A stretch of 64,000 nucleotides of DNA from Acetobacter peroxydans (lineage in GTDB: Bacteria > Pseudomonadota > Alphaproteobacteria > Acetobacterales > Acetobacteraceae): assembly GCF_006539345.1 (NCBI RefSeq), contig NZ_BJMV01000008.1:78056-142055 (forward strand), written 5' to 3'. A program made the position numbers and the translations under genes. How positions within the stretch are numbered: position 1 is the first letter of the stretch; each line of letters opens with the position of its first letter. Under the pieces are notes generated by a model. That model was not told where the DNA came from. It did not search any database and was given only the letters and a program-made list of their open reading frames with translations. Shown one piece after another: positions 50,636 to 59,800 of the stretch.

Positions 50636-51349
50636 ATGACGGACATCATGCGTATCGGCATTCTCCAGACCGGCCGCCCCCCTGAGGCACTCTGTGCGCA
50701 CGCCATGGACTACCCGGACCTGTTCCGGGCTGCCCTCGCCCGCCCGGATGCCACCTTTACCACATACCGCGTCATGGATGGGCAACTGCCCTCCGGCGTC
50801 GGGGATGAAGATGGCTGGCTTATCACCGGCTCGCCGTTTGGTGTCTATGAAGACCACCCGTGGATTCCCGGCCTGGAGGCTTTTGTGCGCGAGGCAGACC
50901 GGCAGCACGCACCCATGGTGGGTATCTGTTTCGGCCACCAGCTCATTGCCCAGGCTCTAGGCGGGAAAGTGGAAAAATTCCCCGGCGGGTGGATTGTCGG
51001 CCCGCAGGACTATACGCTTGACGACGGCAGCACCGTCACGCTCAACGCCTGGCATCAGGATCAGGTCATGGAGCCGCCTCCGCAGGCCCGTACCATCATG
51101 CGTAGCCCGGCCTGCGCCCATGCAGCCCTGCGCTATGGTGAGCATATCCTGACAGTGCAGCCACACCCCGAATTCACGGACGCGGTTTTCCACGCCCTGT
51201 TCCATGAGCGCGGACAGGCCTTGCCGCCTGCTATCCAGCAGGCGGTAGAACAGAAAACCGGCGGCTCGGCCCCTGCCTTTCAGGCCAGGTTCGCGCAGTT
51301 CCTGTGGCACTGCCTGTCTCGCGGGCGGGTTGGAGAAGCCGCAGGCTGA
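50636..51349 (+). CDS. Class I glutamine amidotransferase-like protein
   Basis: A 237-residue cytosolic protein with the triad-type motifs GICFGHQLIAQALGG (nucleophile Cys) and VQPHPEF (His, Glu). It resembles the stand-alone GMP synthase-like/YfeJ group, which hydrolyses gamma-glutamyl compounds in some cases; substrate unknown. A GC-rich inverted repeat (50589-50612) precedes the start. ATG at 50636 or 50648 could be used. Confidence 0.82.
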   Translation: MTDIMRIGILQTGRPPEALCAHAMDYPDLFRAALARPDATFTTYRVMDGQLPSGVGDEDGWLITGSPFGVYEDHPWIPGLEAFVREADRQHAPMVGICFGHQLIAQALGGKVEKFPGGWIVGPQDYTLDDGSTVTLNAWHQDQVMEPPPQARTIMRSPACAHAALRYGEHILTVQPHPEFTDAVFHALFHERGQALPPAIQQAVEQKTGGSAPAFQARFAQFLWHCLSRGRVGEAAG

Positions 51350-51389
51350 ACAGTCCAACCCTGCGGGGCGCCTCCCCGAACCCGCTATC

Positions 51390-52286
51390 CTATTGCCAGA
51401 GATACAGAAGCTTGAGGTAATAGGCATCGGTTTCCGGGGTATTACGCCCTTCGACCGAGTGACTGTACCGCGCGGTAACGCTGACACTGCGGCTGATATT
51501 GAACATGATCCCCAGCCCGGACGCCACCTCGCGGCTGCTGGTATCCCGCACATCCTGCCCGAGCGTCTGGTCATAGGTGCCGCCCGCGTTCTGCCAGTCG
51601 AAGGCAAAGAACGGTTCGATCAGTTTTGTCGCTTTCCAGCTAAAGCGCAGATTGGAATAAAAGACCACACCGGGCGAAAAGGCGTGCTGCCCCGGCTCGT
51701 GCTTGGTGGAGGCAACCACCGTGCCGACATCACCATCGAAACTGAAATGCTCCCATTCGTAATCGAAAATCAGGCTCGAGATATTCGACCAGTAATGGCT
51801 GGCCAGCGCATCGCGCGACCCTGAGGGCGTGACCATAAAGGTTTGGAAACCAAATGTGCTGTGTTTGTTGGGCTTGAACCAGGCCGCAGGCCCCACGATT
51901 GTACCGCCCAGCCCGCCATAATTCTTGCCGTCCGCCAGAACGTAGCTTTCCGTCTGGATCAACTCGAAAGCAAAGCCGACATGAGGAATGGCGTCAAACG
52001 TGCGGAAGTGGACGTATTTGGTCATGCCTGACCAGCTATGCCCCCCGCCATGGGCCGCAACGCGCTCGCCTGAACCGTTATAGGCATTACCCGCCGCGTT
52101 GCCGTCGCCATACTGCACCAGCACGTTGAAAGGTTTGAAGTCAACTGGCAGATCATATTCATGCGGGCCGATAATCCCCAGCGTGATATCCGCCGCATGG
52201 GAGGGCTGCGCACCCGCCCCCAGCAGCACCAGAACGCACAGCCCAGACCATAGAAAAAACTGCCGCGATTTTCTGGCAAGGCTCAT
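51390..52286 (-). CDS. Putative outer-membrane transporter (phenol-degradation MetA/SphA-like beta-barrel)
   Basis: A 298-residue secreted protein with a signal peptide (cleavage near SHAAD) and alternating-residue strands rich in Tyr, Phe, Trp and Gly, as in outer-membrane barrels. The family resembles the MetA-pathway phenol degradation group of transporters; this assignment is by pattern only. GGAG lies 7 bases before the ATG at 52286. It is downstream of the glucose dehydrogenase gene on the same strand, so a role in substrate or product passage across the outer membrane is a guess. Confidence 0.6.
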   Translation of the reverse strand: MSLARKSRQFFLWSGLCVLVLLGAGAQPSHAADITLGIIGPHEYDLPVDFKPFNVLVQYGDGNAAGNAYNGSGERVAAHGGGHSWSGMTKYVHFRTFDAIPHVGFAFELIQTESYVLADGKNYGGLGGTIVGPAAWFKPNKHSTFGFQTFMVTPSGSRDALASHYWSNISSLIFDYEWEHFSFDGDVGTVVASTKHEPGQHAFSPGVVFYSNLRFSWKATKLIEPFFAFDWQNAGGTYDQTLGQDVRDTSSREVASGLGIMFNISRSVSVTARYSHSVEGRNTPETDAYYLKLLYLWQ

Positions 52287-52360
52287 GTGAAATCTCCACC
52301 ATGGAGGCCGCCCCCGTGCCACGCCGGGAGCGACAAGACGCAGATTGTTCCAAGGGACGT

Positions 52361-52393
52361 AAAAAGAGGGTCGACCGGGAACGCGCCCCGGCC
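52361..52393 (-). terminator. Possible terminator after the glucose dehydrogenase gene
   Basis: On the minus strand GGCCGGGG pairs with CCCGGTC (two G-U pairs) around a short loop and is followed, after a gap of a few bases, by CTTTTT. It lies right after the glucose dehydrogenase stop. The gap before the T-run makes it weak. Confidence 0.35.
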
Positions 52394-52403
52394 GGCTTCA
52401 GGC

Positions 52404-54854
52404 TTACGGCGTGGGCGCGCCCTGTGCGCCATCAAGCGTATAGGCCACGATGTAGTCACCGCTACGGGTGCCAAGGCCGCCATGGCCGCCTGCGGCAATC
52501 ACCACATACTGCTTGCCGCCACTTTCATAGCTGAGCGGCGTGGCCTGTCCGCCCGCAGGCAGGCGGTCGCGCCAGATGACCTGACCAGTGGAGACATCGA
52601 AAGCCCGCAGATAGTCATCCGCCGTGGCCCCCATGAACACGACCCCACCGCGCGTGACGATATTGCCGCCGATATTATACATGCCCGTGGGCAGCGGAAT
52701 ATTGTTATGCGTGCGGAAAGGCCCCGTATCACGGGTCGTACCGACCGGGTGCTGCCAGACGATCTTTTTCGTTACCAGATCAATCGCGGTCAGCGTCCCC
52801 CACACCGGCCCCTTGCAGGGGATCTGAAGCGGGTTCAGCCATGGGTCTGTATAGGCCACGTATGGCGTACCGTAATCAGGGGAGATCGCCAGCGCGTTGC
52901 CTTTGGCCGCCGGTTCGTTGCCTTCGCCCGTCCACTTGGGCAGCACGCCTTCCTTTTCCAACTGGGTGCGATGGTCCAGCTTGATACGGAACGGCAGGTA
53001 GCTGGCATTAGCAAACAGCAGTTTGCGCGCCGGGTCGATGGTAATGCCCTGCCAGTCGATCACGCCATAGAAGGCGGGATAGACAATGGTGGTCTTGCCC
53101 ACATGCGGCGGCGTGAACTGCCCGTCGTAGGCGGACTGACGATATTGGATACGGCAGATCATCTGATCCAGCAGGGTCGCCCCCCACATGTCGGTCTCTT
53201 TCAAGTCCGGCGGGGTCAGGCTGGGCATGGCAGCCGGAAAAGGCTGCGTGGCCGAAACCCGGTCATCCGGCGCATGGCCGGCGGTGGGCACGGGCCGTTC
53301 CTCAACCGGATAACCGGGCAGGGGTTCACCCGTGCGGCGATCGAGTACGAAAAACTCGCCACGTTTGGTGCTCTGCACCAGCGCAGGAATGTTCACCCCG
53401 GCCGGCCCCGGCAGGTCAACCATGCTCGGACCGGAGGGAATGTCCATATCCCACAGGTCATGATGCACGGTCTGATACAACCAGCGCCGCTGGCCGGACA
53501 CGATATCGAGGGCAACTGTCGCGCTGGAAGTTGCATCGTCAAACGGACGGCGCGACCCGCCCCAGTTATCAGGCGGTGCACTGCCCGTGCCCAGATACAC
53601 CAGCCCCAGTTCGGGGTCTGCCGTATAGACACCCCATGCGTTGGGCGTATCGCGCGTCAGTTCATCGCCCGGCCCCGGTGTCCAGGTTTCGGGGTTATGG
53701 CCCGCATCCCACACCCATGCGATCTTGCCGGTGGTGGCATCAAACGCGCGCACAGCGCCCGAGGGTTCGAAATTGGCCTGATTGTCAAAAATCCACCCGC
53801 CCGTGATCAGACGGTTTTTCATGACCAGCGGCGGAGAGGTGATGAAGTGAAAGCCCAGCGGCACATTGCCCATGTATTCCCGCATGGAAATAAAGCCGTG
53901 ATCACCGAAATCCTCGCAGGGCTGGCCAGTCTGGGCATTGACCGCCACAATCCGCGCATCCGCCACGGGTGAATAGATCCGCTCACGGCATGAGGTCTGG
54001 ATTTCATCGGGGATACGGTAATAGGACACCCCACGGCACGCCAGATACACGTTGGCATCCAGATCGGCCTTGGCCGGGTGTGGGTCGTATTTCCATTTTA
54101 TCCGGCCGGTGGCCGCATCCATGGCCATAACCCAGCTATGGGGCGTGCACATATAGAGTGTGTCACCCACCTTGATGGGGGTCAGTTCAAGGTTGAACTC
54201 ATGCCCTGCGTCCGGCCCGGCCACCACGGCCTCCCCCGCCTGCTGGGTATCGCCAGTCTCGCTCACCCATGCACGCTTGAGGCGGCTGATATTGGCGGGC
54301 GTAATCTGCGTGAGCGGGCTGTATCGCTGCCCTTGCGCGTTCCGTCCATAATAACGCCAGTCCCCTGCGGGCACGCCGTCCCTGAGGTCAGGCATGGCGG
54401 CGGCCATTCGGTCGGCAGGTACAACGCCATCAATCGAGTAGGACGAAAAGCAGCTTGCCACGAGCACGACGCAAGCCACCACCAGCCCGCTCAGCAGGGC
54501 TTTCTTGTCATCCAGCCAGGAAGCTCCGCTACGCCAGACACCTGGCAGCAGCAGCCAGGCACCAAGCCCCAGCAATGTCAGCAGGCGAACCTCCAGCCCC
54601 CATATGTTCAGGCCGGTTTCAGCCAGAGCCCAGAGTGTCGCCACCACCAGCAGGCCCGCATAGACCTGCGTCGCAAGCTGTGGCCTGCGGAAACCCGCCG
54701 CCGCCGTGCCCAGAAGCACAGCCCCCACCAGCGCATAAAACCATGAACCACCCAGAACGAGCAGCTCGGCCCCACCCAGAAATAAAAACAGCCCAATCGC
54801 ACCAAACAGCAGCGCGGTTATGATGGACCATAGTCGTGCATGACTTTGTTGCAT
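52404..54854 (-). CDS. gcd: PQQ-dependent membrane-bound glucose dehydrogenase
   Basis: An 816-residue quinoprotein. The first 140 residues hold several membrane helices, then a periplasmic eight-bladed propeller begins with DWRYYGRNAQGQRYSPL. Other landmarks are YQTVHHDLWDMD, QANFEPSGAV and IYSPVADARIVAV. It oxidises aldoses such as D-glucose to lactones in the periplasm and reduces ubiquinone. Related quinoproteins (quinate, inositol dehydrogenases) share this fold, so glucose is the best but not the only candidate. ATG at 54854 has AGGG about 10 bases upstream. The cofactor comes from pqqABCDE at 12.7-15.9 kb. Confidence 0.92.
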   Translation of the reverse strand: MQQSHARLWSIITALLFGAIGLFLFLGGAELLVLGGSWFYALVGAVLLGTAAAGFRRPQLATQVYAGLLVVATLWALAETGLNIWGLEVRLLTLLGLGAWLLLPGVWRSGASWLDDKKALLSGLVVACVVLVASCFSSYSIDGVVPADRMAAAMPDLRDGVPAGDWRYYGRNAQGQRYSPLTQITPANISRLKRAWVSETGDTQQAGEAVVAGPDAGHEFNLELTPIKVGDTLYMCTPHSWVMAMDAATGRIKWKYDPHPAKADLDANVYLACRGVSYYRIPDEIQTSCRERIYSPVADARIVAVNAQTGQPCEDFGDHGFISMREYMGNVPLGFHFITSPPLVMKNRLITGGWIFDNQANFEPSGAVRAFDATTGKIAWVWDAGHNPETWTPGPGDELTRDTPNAWGVYTADPELGLVYLGTGSAPPDNWGGSRRPFDDATSSATVALDIVSGQRRWLYQTVHHDLWDMDIPSGPSMVDLPGPAGVNIPALVQSTKRGEFFVLDRRTGEPLPGYPVEERPVPTAGHAPDDRVSATQPFPAAMPSLTPPDLKETDMWGATLLDQMICRIQYRQSAYDGQFTPPHVGKTTIVYPAFYGVIDWQGITIDPARKLLFANASYLPFRIKLDHRTQLEKEGVLPKWTGEGNEPAAKGNALAISPDYGTPYVAYTDPWLNPLQIPCKGPVWGTLTAIDLVTKKIVWQHPVGTTRDTGPFRTHNNIPLPTGMYNIGGNIVTRGGVVFMGATADDYLRAFDVSTGQVIWRDRLPAGGQATPLSYESGGKQYVVIAAGGHGGLGTRSGDYIVAYTLDGAQGAPTP

Positions 54855-55370
54855 CTCGATCATTCCCTGAAACGCCCGTGACAGACCCGCAGAGGCCACG
54901 CCTGCATGGCCCCGCCCTGGACATGCCATGAGCCATGCGTTTTCTTTCAGTAACGCGAGGGAATTCTTCAAATCTGGAATGAACCGTCTCACCACAGTGT
55001 GTAGGAAACGCACCCAACTGTATCACTCTTGAGACAGGCTGCCGCCTCGGTTTCCCTGCGGCGCGCACGGCAGCCCACGCACAAAAAACGACAACGCCAA
55101 GGAAAGACAGACAGAACCCGCCCAACAGAAATGACATGGCAAACGCAGGTATTCATCATAAAACAAATTGAAACATATCGTGTCCGCTGTGTGAACAACC
55201 GGGCCTGTTCCAGCCTATCTTCGTGTTGCTTTCCCGCCTGACAATAAAATATAAAGCCACCGCACCATGCGCCCTCACGCGGCAACAGGGCGGGCGGTTA
55301 GCAATATATGCCGCCTGTTTCGCAGGGGGTGCGCTTACAAGACCCTAGCGCCGGAACACTGCCCCTCGTC
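54855..55370. other. Divergent intergenic region between gcd and a glycosyltransferase gene
   Basis: About 515 bases with no supported gene. It is less GC-rich than its surroundings between 55080 and 55260, and must hold the promoters for gcd (leftward) and the glycosyltransferase gene (rightward). No RNA gene was recognised. Confidence 0.5.
55226..55255 (+). promoter_or_regulatory. Candidate promoter for the glycosyltransferase-lpt operon
   Basis: TTGCTT at 55226-55231 and TATAAA at 55250-55255, spaced 18 bases, 116 bases upstream of the start at 55371. Sequence match only. Confidence 0.4.
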
Positions 55371-56642
55371 ATGTCCACAGCCCCCCACCATGCCGCGCCA
55401 TCAGAACCGACCCGGGTGCTGTTCATCAACGATACGTCGCGCAATGGTGGACCGGGAAAGACGCTGCTCTGCCTGCTGCGCTTTCTGGACCCGCGCAGGA
55501 TCAACCGCACGGTTCTGCTCCCGCGCGAGGATACGGTGAGCGCGGATATCCGCAGCCACAACGCGGCGGACACCCTGATTATTGAACCGGCCCTGCTTGA
55601 AAACGTGCAGCAGCCCGTAAACCGCGCCATGACCCGGGAGGATTTTTCCGCCCCCCTGCCCCTGCGCACCGGCCGTTCCGTGTTCAATGTGCTGCGTGCG
55701 ACGGCGGGGCTGTTTCGGCTGATCCGCCGCGTGCGCAAAGAACGCTACCAGCTTATCTTCTGTAACGGCACCACGGCCAACCTTGTCGGTGGGGTCGTCG
55801 CCATGGCCACCGGCGTTCCGGCCATCTGGCATGTCTTCTACCCCGATGTACCGGCTCCCATCCGTGGCCTGCACCGTTTTCTGGCCAGAAGTTCTGCCGT
55901 GCGGGCCATTTTCTGCGTCTCCGCCGCGGTATCGGGCCAGTTCGCACAGTGCCGCGACAAGACCAGCCTGACCCATGATGCGCTTGATCTGGAAGAATTC
56001 CAGCCCTCTGCCAGCACGGCCCGCCTGCGCCAGGAACTGAACCTGCCGCCTGAAAGCGTGATTTTTGGCGCGCATGGCCGCGTCATCCGCCGCAAGGGAT
56101 TTGTGGAACTGGTGCAGGCCGCCCACGCGGTACTCTCGCGGCTCAGCCCGGAAGAAAAAGCCCTGTGCCATTTCGTCATTCTGGGCGACACGCCGCAGGA
56201 CATGGCGGAAGATCACCTGCGCACCTGTCAGGAACTCGCCCACTCCCTCGGGCTGGACAGGCAAGTGCATTTTCTCGGCTTCCGGGCTGATGTCATTCCT
56301 TATGTTTCGGATTTTGACGTGGTGCTGGTGCCCAGCGTTTACCCTGACCCCCTGCCCCGCGCGGTCATGGAAGCCATGGCGCTCTCTCGCCCTGTTATCG
56401 CCTTCGACATGGGGGGGATTGGCGAGATGATCACCGACGGTGTGCAGGGCCGGCTACTCTGCGGCGCGCCGCCCGATATCGATGGCATGGCCGAAGCCTG
56501 TCTGGCCTATTTCCACGCCCCGGCACTCCGGCTGGCGCATGGTCAGGCGGGGCGGGCTCGTGTGGAGCGCGAATTCGAAGCCCGCACCCATGCCCAGAGT
56601 ATGCAGGAGGCCATGCTCCGCTTTGCGCGGTCAGCCCCGTGA
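55371..56642 (+). CDS. Glycosyltransferase, GT4 family
   Basis: A 423-residue GT-B-fold enzyme. The N-terminal half begins VLFINDTSRNGGPGKTLL, a donor/acceptor opening common in GT4. The C-terminal half has HGRVIRRKGFVELVQA and the E-x7-E-like YPDPLPRAVMEAM with GGIGEMI. Sugar and acceptor are unknown. It is followed after 55 bases by lptB, lptF and lptG, which suggests LPS or another surface glycan. The ATG at 55371 is chosen because upstream sequence lacks a family match. Confidence 0.85.
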   Translation: MSTAPHHAAPSEPTRVLFINDTSRNGGPGKTLLCLLRFLDPRRINRTVLLPREDTVSADIRSHNAADTLIIEPALLENVQQPVNRAMTREDFSAPLPLRTGRSVFNVLRATAGLFRLIRRVRKERYQLIFCNGTTANLVGGVVAMATGVPAIWHVFYPDVPAPIRGLHRFLARSSAVRAIFCVSAAVSGQFAQCRDKTSLTHDALDLEEFQPSASTARLRQELNLPPESVIFGAHGRVIRRKGFVELVQAAHAVLSRLSPEEKALCHFVILGDTPQDMAEDHLRTCQELAHSLGLDRQVHFLGFRADVIPYVSDFDVVLVPSVYPDPLPRAVMEAMALSRPVIAFDMGGIGEMITDGVQGRLLCGAPPDIDGMAEACLAYFHAPALRLAHGQAGRARVEREFEARTHAQSMQEAMLRFARSAP

Positions 56643-56697
56643 GCAGCCAGCCTGCCCTCCTACCGGCCTCCATGCGTAACCAGAGAACTGGCTGACC

Positions 56698-57414
56698 ATG
56701 CTGCGCGTGCAGGACATAGAAAAGACCGTCAACGGCAAGAAAATCATCAAGAACATCAGCCTGCATGTCGGGAATGGTGAAATCGTCGGCCTGCTCGGCC
56801 CCAACGGTGCGGGCAAGTCCACTACCTTCCGCCTGCTGACAGGCATTCTACGACCCGATGCGGGCACGGTCATGCTCAACGGCGTTGATGTCACGCGTAT
56901 GCCTTTCCACATGCGGGCACAGTACGGGCTGGCTTATCTGCCGCAGACCTCTTTTCTGCCACGCACCCTGTCTGTGCAGAACACGCTGGACCTGATGCTG
57001 GAAACCCGCCTGTCTTCCCGCAAGGAACGCGTGGCACGGCGGGACGCGCTGCTGGACGAGTTCAGCCTTGAAGATGTACGCCATCGCCGCACGGCACTGC
57101 TTTCAGGGGGGCAGCGACGCCGGTGTGAAATTGCAGTCTGCATGGCCTGCGAGCCGGTGATCGCCCTGTTCGATGAACCCTTTGCGGGGGTAGACCCGCT
57201 CAATACCGGAACGGTTACCGGCCTGCTGCGCCATCTGGCAGACAAGGGCCTGTCCGTTCTCATTACCGATCACAGCGCCATGGACATCCTGCGGCTGGTA
57301 GACCGCGCCTATGTTGTTGAATCCGGCCGCGTTCTGGCCGAAGGCGACCCGGCGACACTCTCGCAAGACCCCGATGTGCGCCGCGTCTATCTGGGCGAAG
57401 GAAACTCCCTGTGA
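56698..57414 (+). CDS. lptB: LPS export ABC transporter ATP-binding protein LptB
   Basis: A 238-residue ATPase with Walker A GPNGAGKST, a Q-loop in YLPQTSFLP, signature LSGGQRRRCEIAVCMA (the LptB form) and Walker B ALFDEPFAGVDP. It powers LPS extraction from the inner membrane with LptFG. lptF begins at a GTG overlapping its stop. LptA and LptC, usual neighbours in other genomes, are not encoded here. Confidence 0.93.
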   Translation: MLRVQDIEKTVNGKKIIKNISLHVGNGEIVGLLGPNGAGKSTTFRLLTGILRPDAGTVMLNGVDVTRMPFHMRAQYGLAYLPQTSFLPRTLSVQNTLDLMLETRLSSRKERVARRDALLDEFSLEDVRHRRTALLSGGQRRRCEIAVCMACEPVIALFDEPFAGVDPLNTGTVTGLLRHLADKGLSVLITDHSAMDILRLVDRAYVVESGRVLAEGDPATLSQDPDVRRVYLGEGNSL

Positions 57415-58616
57415 CGTACGCCCGATCCCGCATGGTTCGCTTCAAAAACTGGCTGAAAACCCTTTACGTTCGGCAGTTTCTACGCATCGTTCTTTTGCAG
57501 GCGGCCATGGCTATGGGCGTGATCGAGGCCATTTTTCTGGCTGAACGCGTGCCCATGATTTTCCGCGATGTCATTCATAACCATGTCTCGGTATTGGACA
57601 CGGGGCTGATTTTCCTGCTCAGCGCACCGCAGATTCTTGACCTCGCCCTGCCGCTGGTGCTGACGGTTGCCGTCTATCGTACCGTGCTGGCCATGCGTGA
57701 AAACCGCGAACTTCTGGTGCTATGCGCCAGCGGCCAAAGCCCGTTTGCCTGTATGCGGCCGCTCGGCCTTGTAACCGTGGCGGCCCTGGTCTGTTCGATC
57801 GCCTCATCCGGCTTCATCAATCCCGCTGCCCTGTACAGCCAGCGGCTTGTCCTGTTCAGCGCGACGTATCATTATCTCATAACCCCCTCTCCCCAGAGCC
57901 AGCTTTTCCTCTCACAAAAACGCACGCTTTACATTCCAAGCCGCGTTGCGGCGGACCACGTCCAGAATGCCCCTACCGGGCACGAAGCGCTGTTCATTTA
58001 TGAGCCTGTGGACAAAACGCATTTCCGCATCATTCAGGCAGAAGGGCTGCACGCCACGGGCTTCCCGCCCGAAAAACTGCTGGCCGTCAATCTAAGCCAG
58101 ATGCTCTCACGGATCTTTACCATTACCGACAAACCCGAAGTCGAAGCGCCCTGCTGCGCCGATACGCAGGACAACGTCACGGCGGACAAGGTCTACAAGG
58201 CGCTGGCGCTGGACGACATCCTGCCCTTCGCGCCCCGCAATGCCGATGGCGCCGAACTGACCCTGCCAGAGCTATTCTTCCCCAGCCTCGAAAAAATCGG
58301 CTCCCAGGCCTCTACGCGTCTGGCCATGGAACGCCTTGCCCGTGCGCTGCTCTGCCTGCTGGCCCCCCTTGTGGCCCTTGTTGCGCTCAGCCAGACGACA
58401 CAGCGCAACAGCGCCCTGCCCCTTCCGGCCGGGTGCCTGCTGCTAATGAGCTGCAACGTCGTGACACAGTGGCTCATGGGGTTTGTCATTCCGCACGGCG
58501 TGTGGGTTTCTACCGCAGCCCTGCTGGCCTGCGCGGCCCTGCTGTGTGGGCTGCTCCTCCTTCTGCTCCGCGCCACGAGCAACCGCCTGCTGCTGCCGCA
58601 GCTTTTCCGGGCGTGA
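57411..58616 (+). CDS. lptF: LPS export permease LptF
   Basis: A 401-residue YjgP/YjgQ-family permease: three N-terminal helices (landmark RQFLRIVLLQAAMAMG), a large periplasmic domain (about 140-290), and three C-terminal helices. It forms the LptBFG extractor with lptB and lptG on either side. Start is taken as GTG at 57411 overlapping the lptB stop (GTGA); ATG at 57432 is possible. Confidence 0.88.
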   Translation: MTYARSRMVRFKNWLKTLYVRQFLRIVLLQAAMAMGVIEAIFLAERVPMIFRDVIHNHVSVLDTGLIFLLSAPQILDLALPLVLTVAVYRTVLAMRENRELLVLCASGQSPFACMRPLGLVTVAALVCSIASSGFINPAALYSQRLVLFSATYHYLITPSPQSQLFLSQKRTLYIPSRVAADHVQNAPTGHEALFIYEPVDKTHFRIIQAEGLHATGFPPEKLLAVNLSQMLSRIFTITDKPEVEAPCCADTQDNVTADKVYKALALDDILPFAPRNADGAELTLPELFFPSLEKIGSQASTRLAMERLARALLCLLAPLVALVALSQTTQRNSALPLPAGCLLLMSCNVVTQWLMGFVIPHGVWVSTAALLACAALLCGLLLLLLRATSNRLLLPQLFRA

Positions 58617-58623
58617 CCGTATC

Positions 58624-59784
58624 ATGACCTTTTCTCCAGCCTCACCAGCAGCCGAAACGCCGCGCAAGCGCTTCCGTCTGGCACCGTTCGGGCTTTACAC
58701 CCGCTTTATCCTTGTGGCGTATCTCCGCAACTTCGCCATCATTGCCAGCGTGCTCCTGTCCGTTGCCCTGACCATAGATCTGTGGCCTCAGATGGATGCC
58801 GTCGTGAACGCAGGCGGGCATAGTCCTGCACGCAATCTGCTTGTTTTCTGTCTGCTCCGTATACCGGGCCTGATGGCGCCGCTGATGCCGTTCACGACCT
58901 TTCTTGCGGTCTGGCTGACAGAAATGGCTCACACGCGCTCAGGCGAACGGCTTTTTGTTGCCAACGCGGGACGCTCGCCTCTCAAAAGCCTCTGCCCGGT
59001 TGTCTTGCTGGGTCTGCTGGTCGGGCCGGGTACATTCGTGCTGGACGGCTGTCTGGGGCCTGCCGCCATAACTGAGCAAATGCGCGAACACATAGGCAGG
59101 GACGCCCAGCGCCTTGATCGTAACCAGAGCAGCGACACAGTCTGGATCGAAGGCAGCAAGGGGCTCATTTCCACCCGGATCGCCTACGGGCCGCCGGCTG
59201 TCCTGCATGATCTGAGCTTCTACCGCTTCGATCCGAATTTCCAGCTTGTGGAAATCGATATGGCCCCGACTGCACGCTATGACAGGGCTAGCGGCCTCTG
59301 GCACCTGATCAAGCCCAGCACATGGTCAGGCGATGCCTTCTCCCCCACGCAGGTCACGCCTCTGCCCGACGCAGAGATAACCCGCGACCTCGGAATTTTT
59401 CCGCTATGGCTGAGCGTGTATGGGATCGAGGTGCAGTATCTCCCCATCCACACGCTGCGTATCCTTGCCCGCCATGGGGGTGAAGGCTATGACGCCGCTC
59501 CGTACAAAACACGACTGGCCTTTTTGTACGCCGCCTTCGTACTGCCCGGCATCATGGCGCTCTTGGCTTATGTGCTCAGCGCGGCGCTGATTCCCTACAC
59601 CGTCACAGCCAACAGGGCAGCGAAGGTGCTCGCGTGGGGGTACGGCGCCCATGCAACGGGACGCGTATGCGTGCTGCTGGGCCAGACCGGCGTTATCCCC
59701 GCCTGGCTGGCAGGAGGCTTCGTCCCCTGCGCAGGGCTGGCGGTCGTAGCCTACACGCTATGGAAGACAGAACACGCAGACTAA
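58624..59784 (+). CDS. lptG: LPS export permease LptG
   Basis: A 386-residue YjgP/YjgQ-family permease, with N-terminal helices beginning near YTRFILVAYLRNF, a periplasmic beta domain (about 140-280) and C-terminal helices. It is the partner of LptF. It starts 7 bases after lptF; a longer upstream reading overlaps lptF in another frame and is not likely. It is the last gene of this rightward operon. Confidence 0.88.
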   Translation: MTFSPASPAAETPRKRFRLAPFGLYTRFILVAYLRNFAIIASVLLSVALTIDLWPQMDAVVNAGGHSPARNLLVFCLLRIPGLMAPLMPFTTFLAVWLTEMAHTRSGERLFVANAGRSPLKSLCPVVLLGLLVGPGTFVLDGCLGPAAITEQMREHIGRDAQRLDRNQSSDTVWIEGSKGLISTRIAYGPPAVLHDLSFYRFDPNFQLVEIDMAPTARYDRASGLWHLIKPSTWSGDAFSPTQVTPLPDAEITRDLGIFPLWLSVYGIEVQYLPIHTLRILARHGGEGYDAAPYKTRLAFLYAAFVLPGIMALLAYVLSAALIPYTVTANRAAKVLAWGYGAHATGRVCVLLGQTGVIPAWLAGGFVPCAGLAVVAYTLWKTEHAD

Positions 59785-59800
59785 ACCGCCGCGCCACGGG

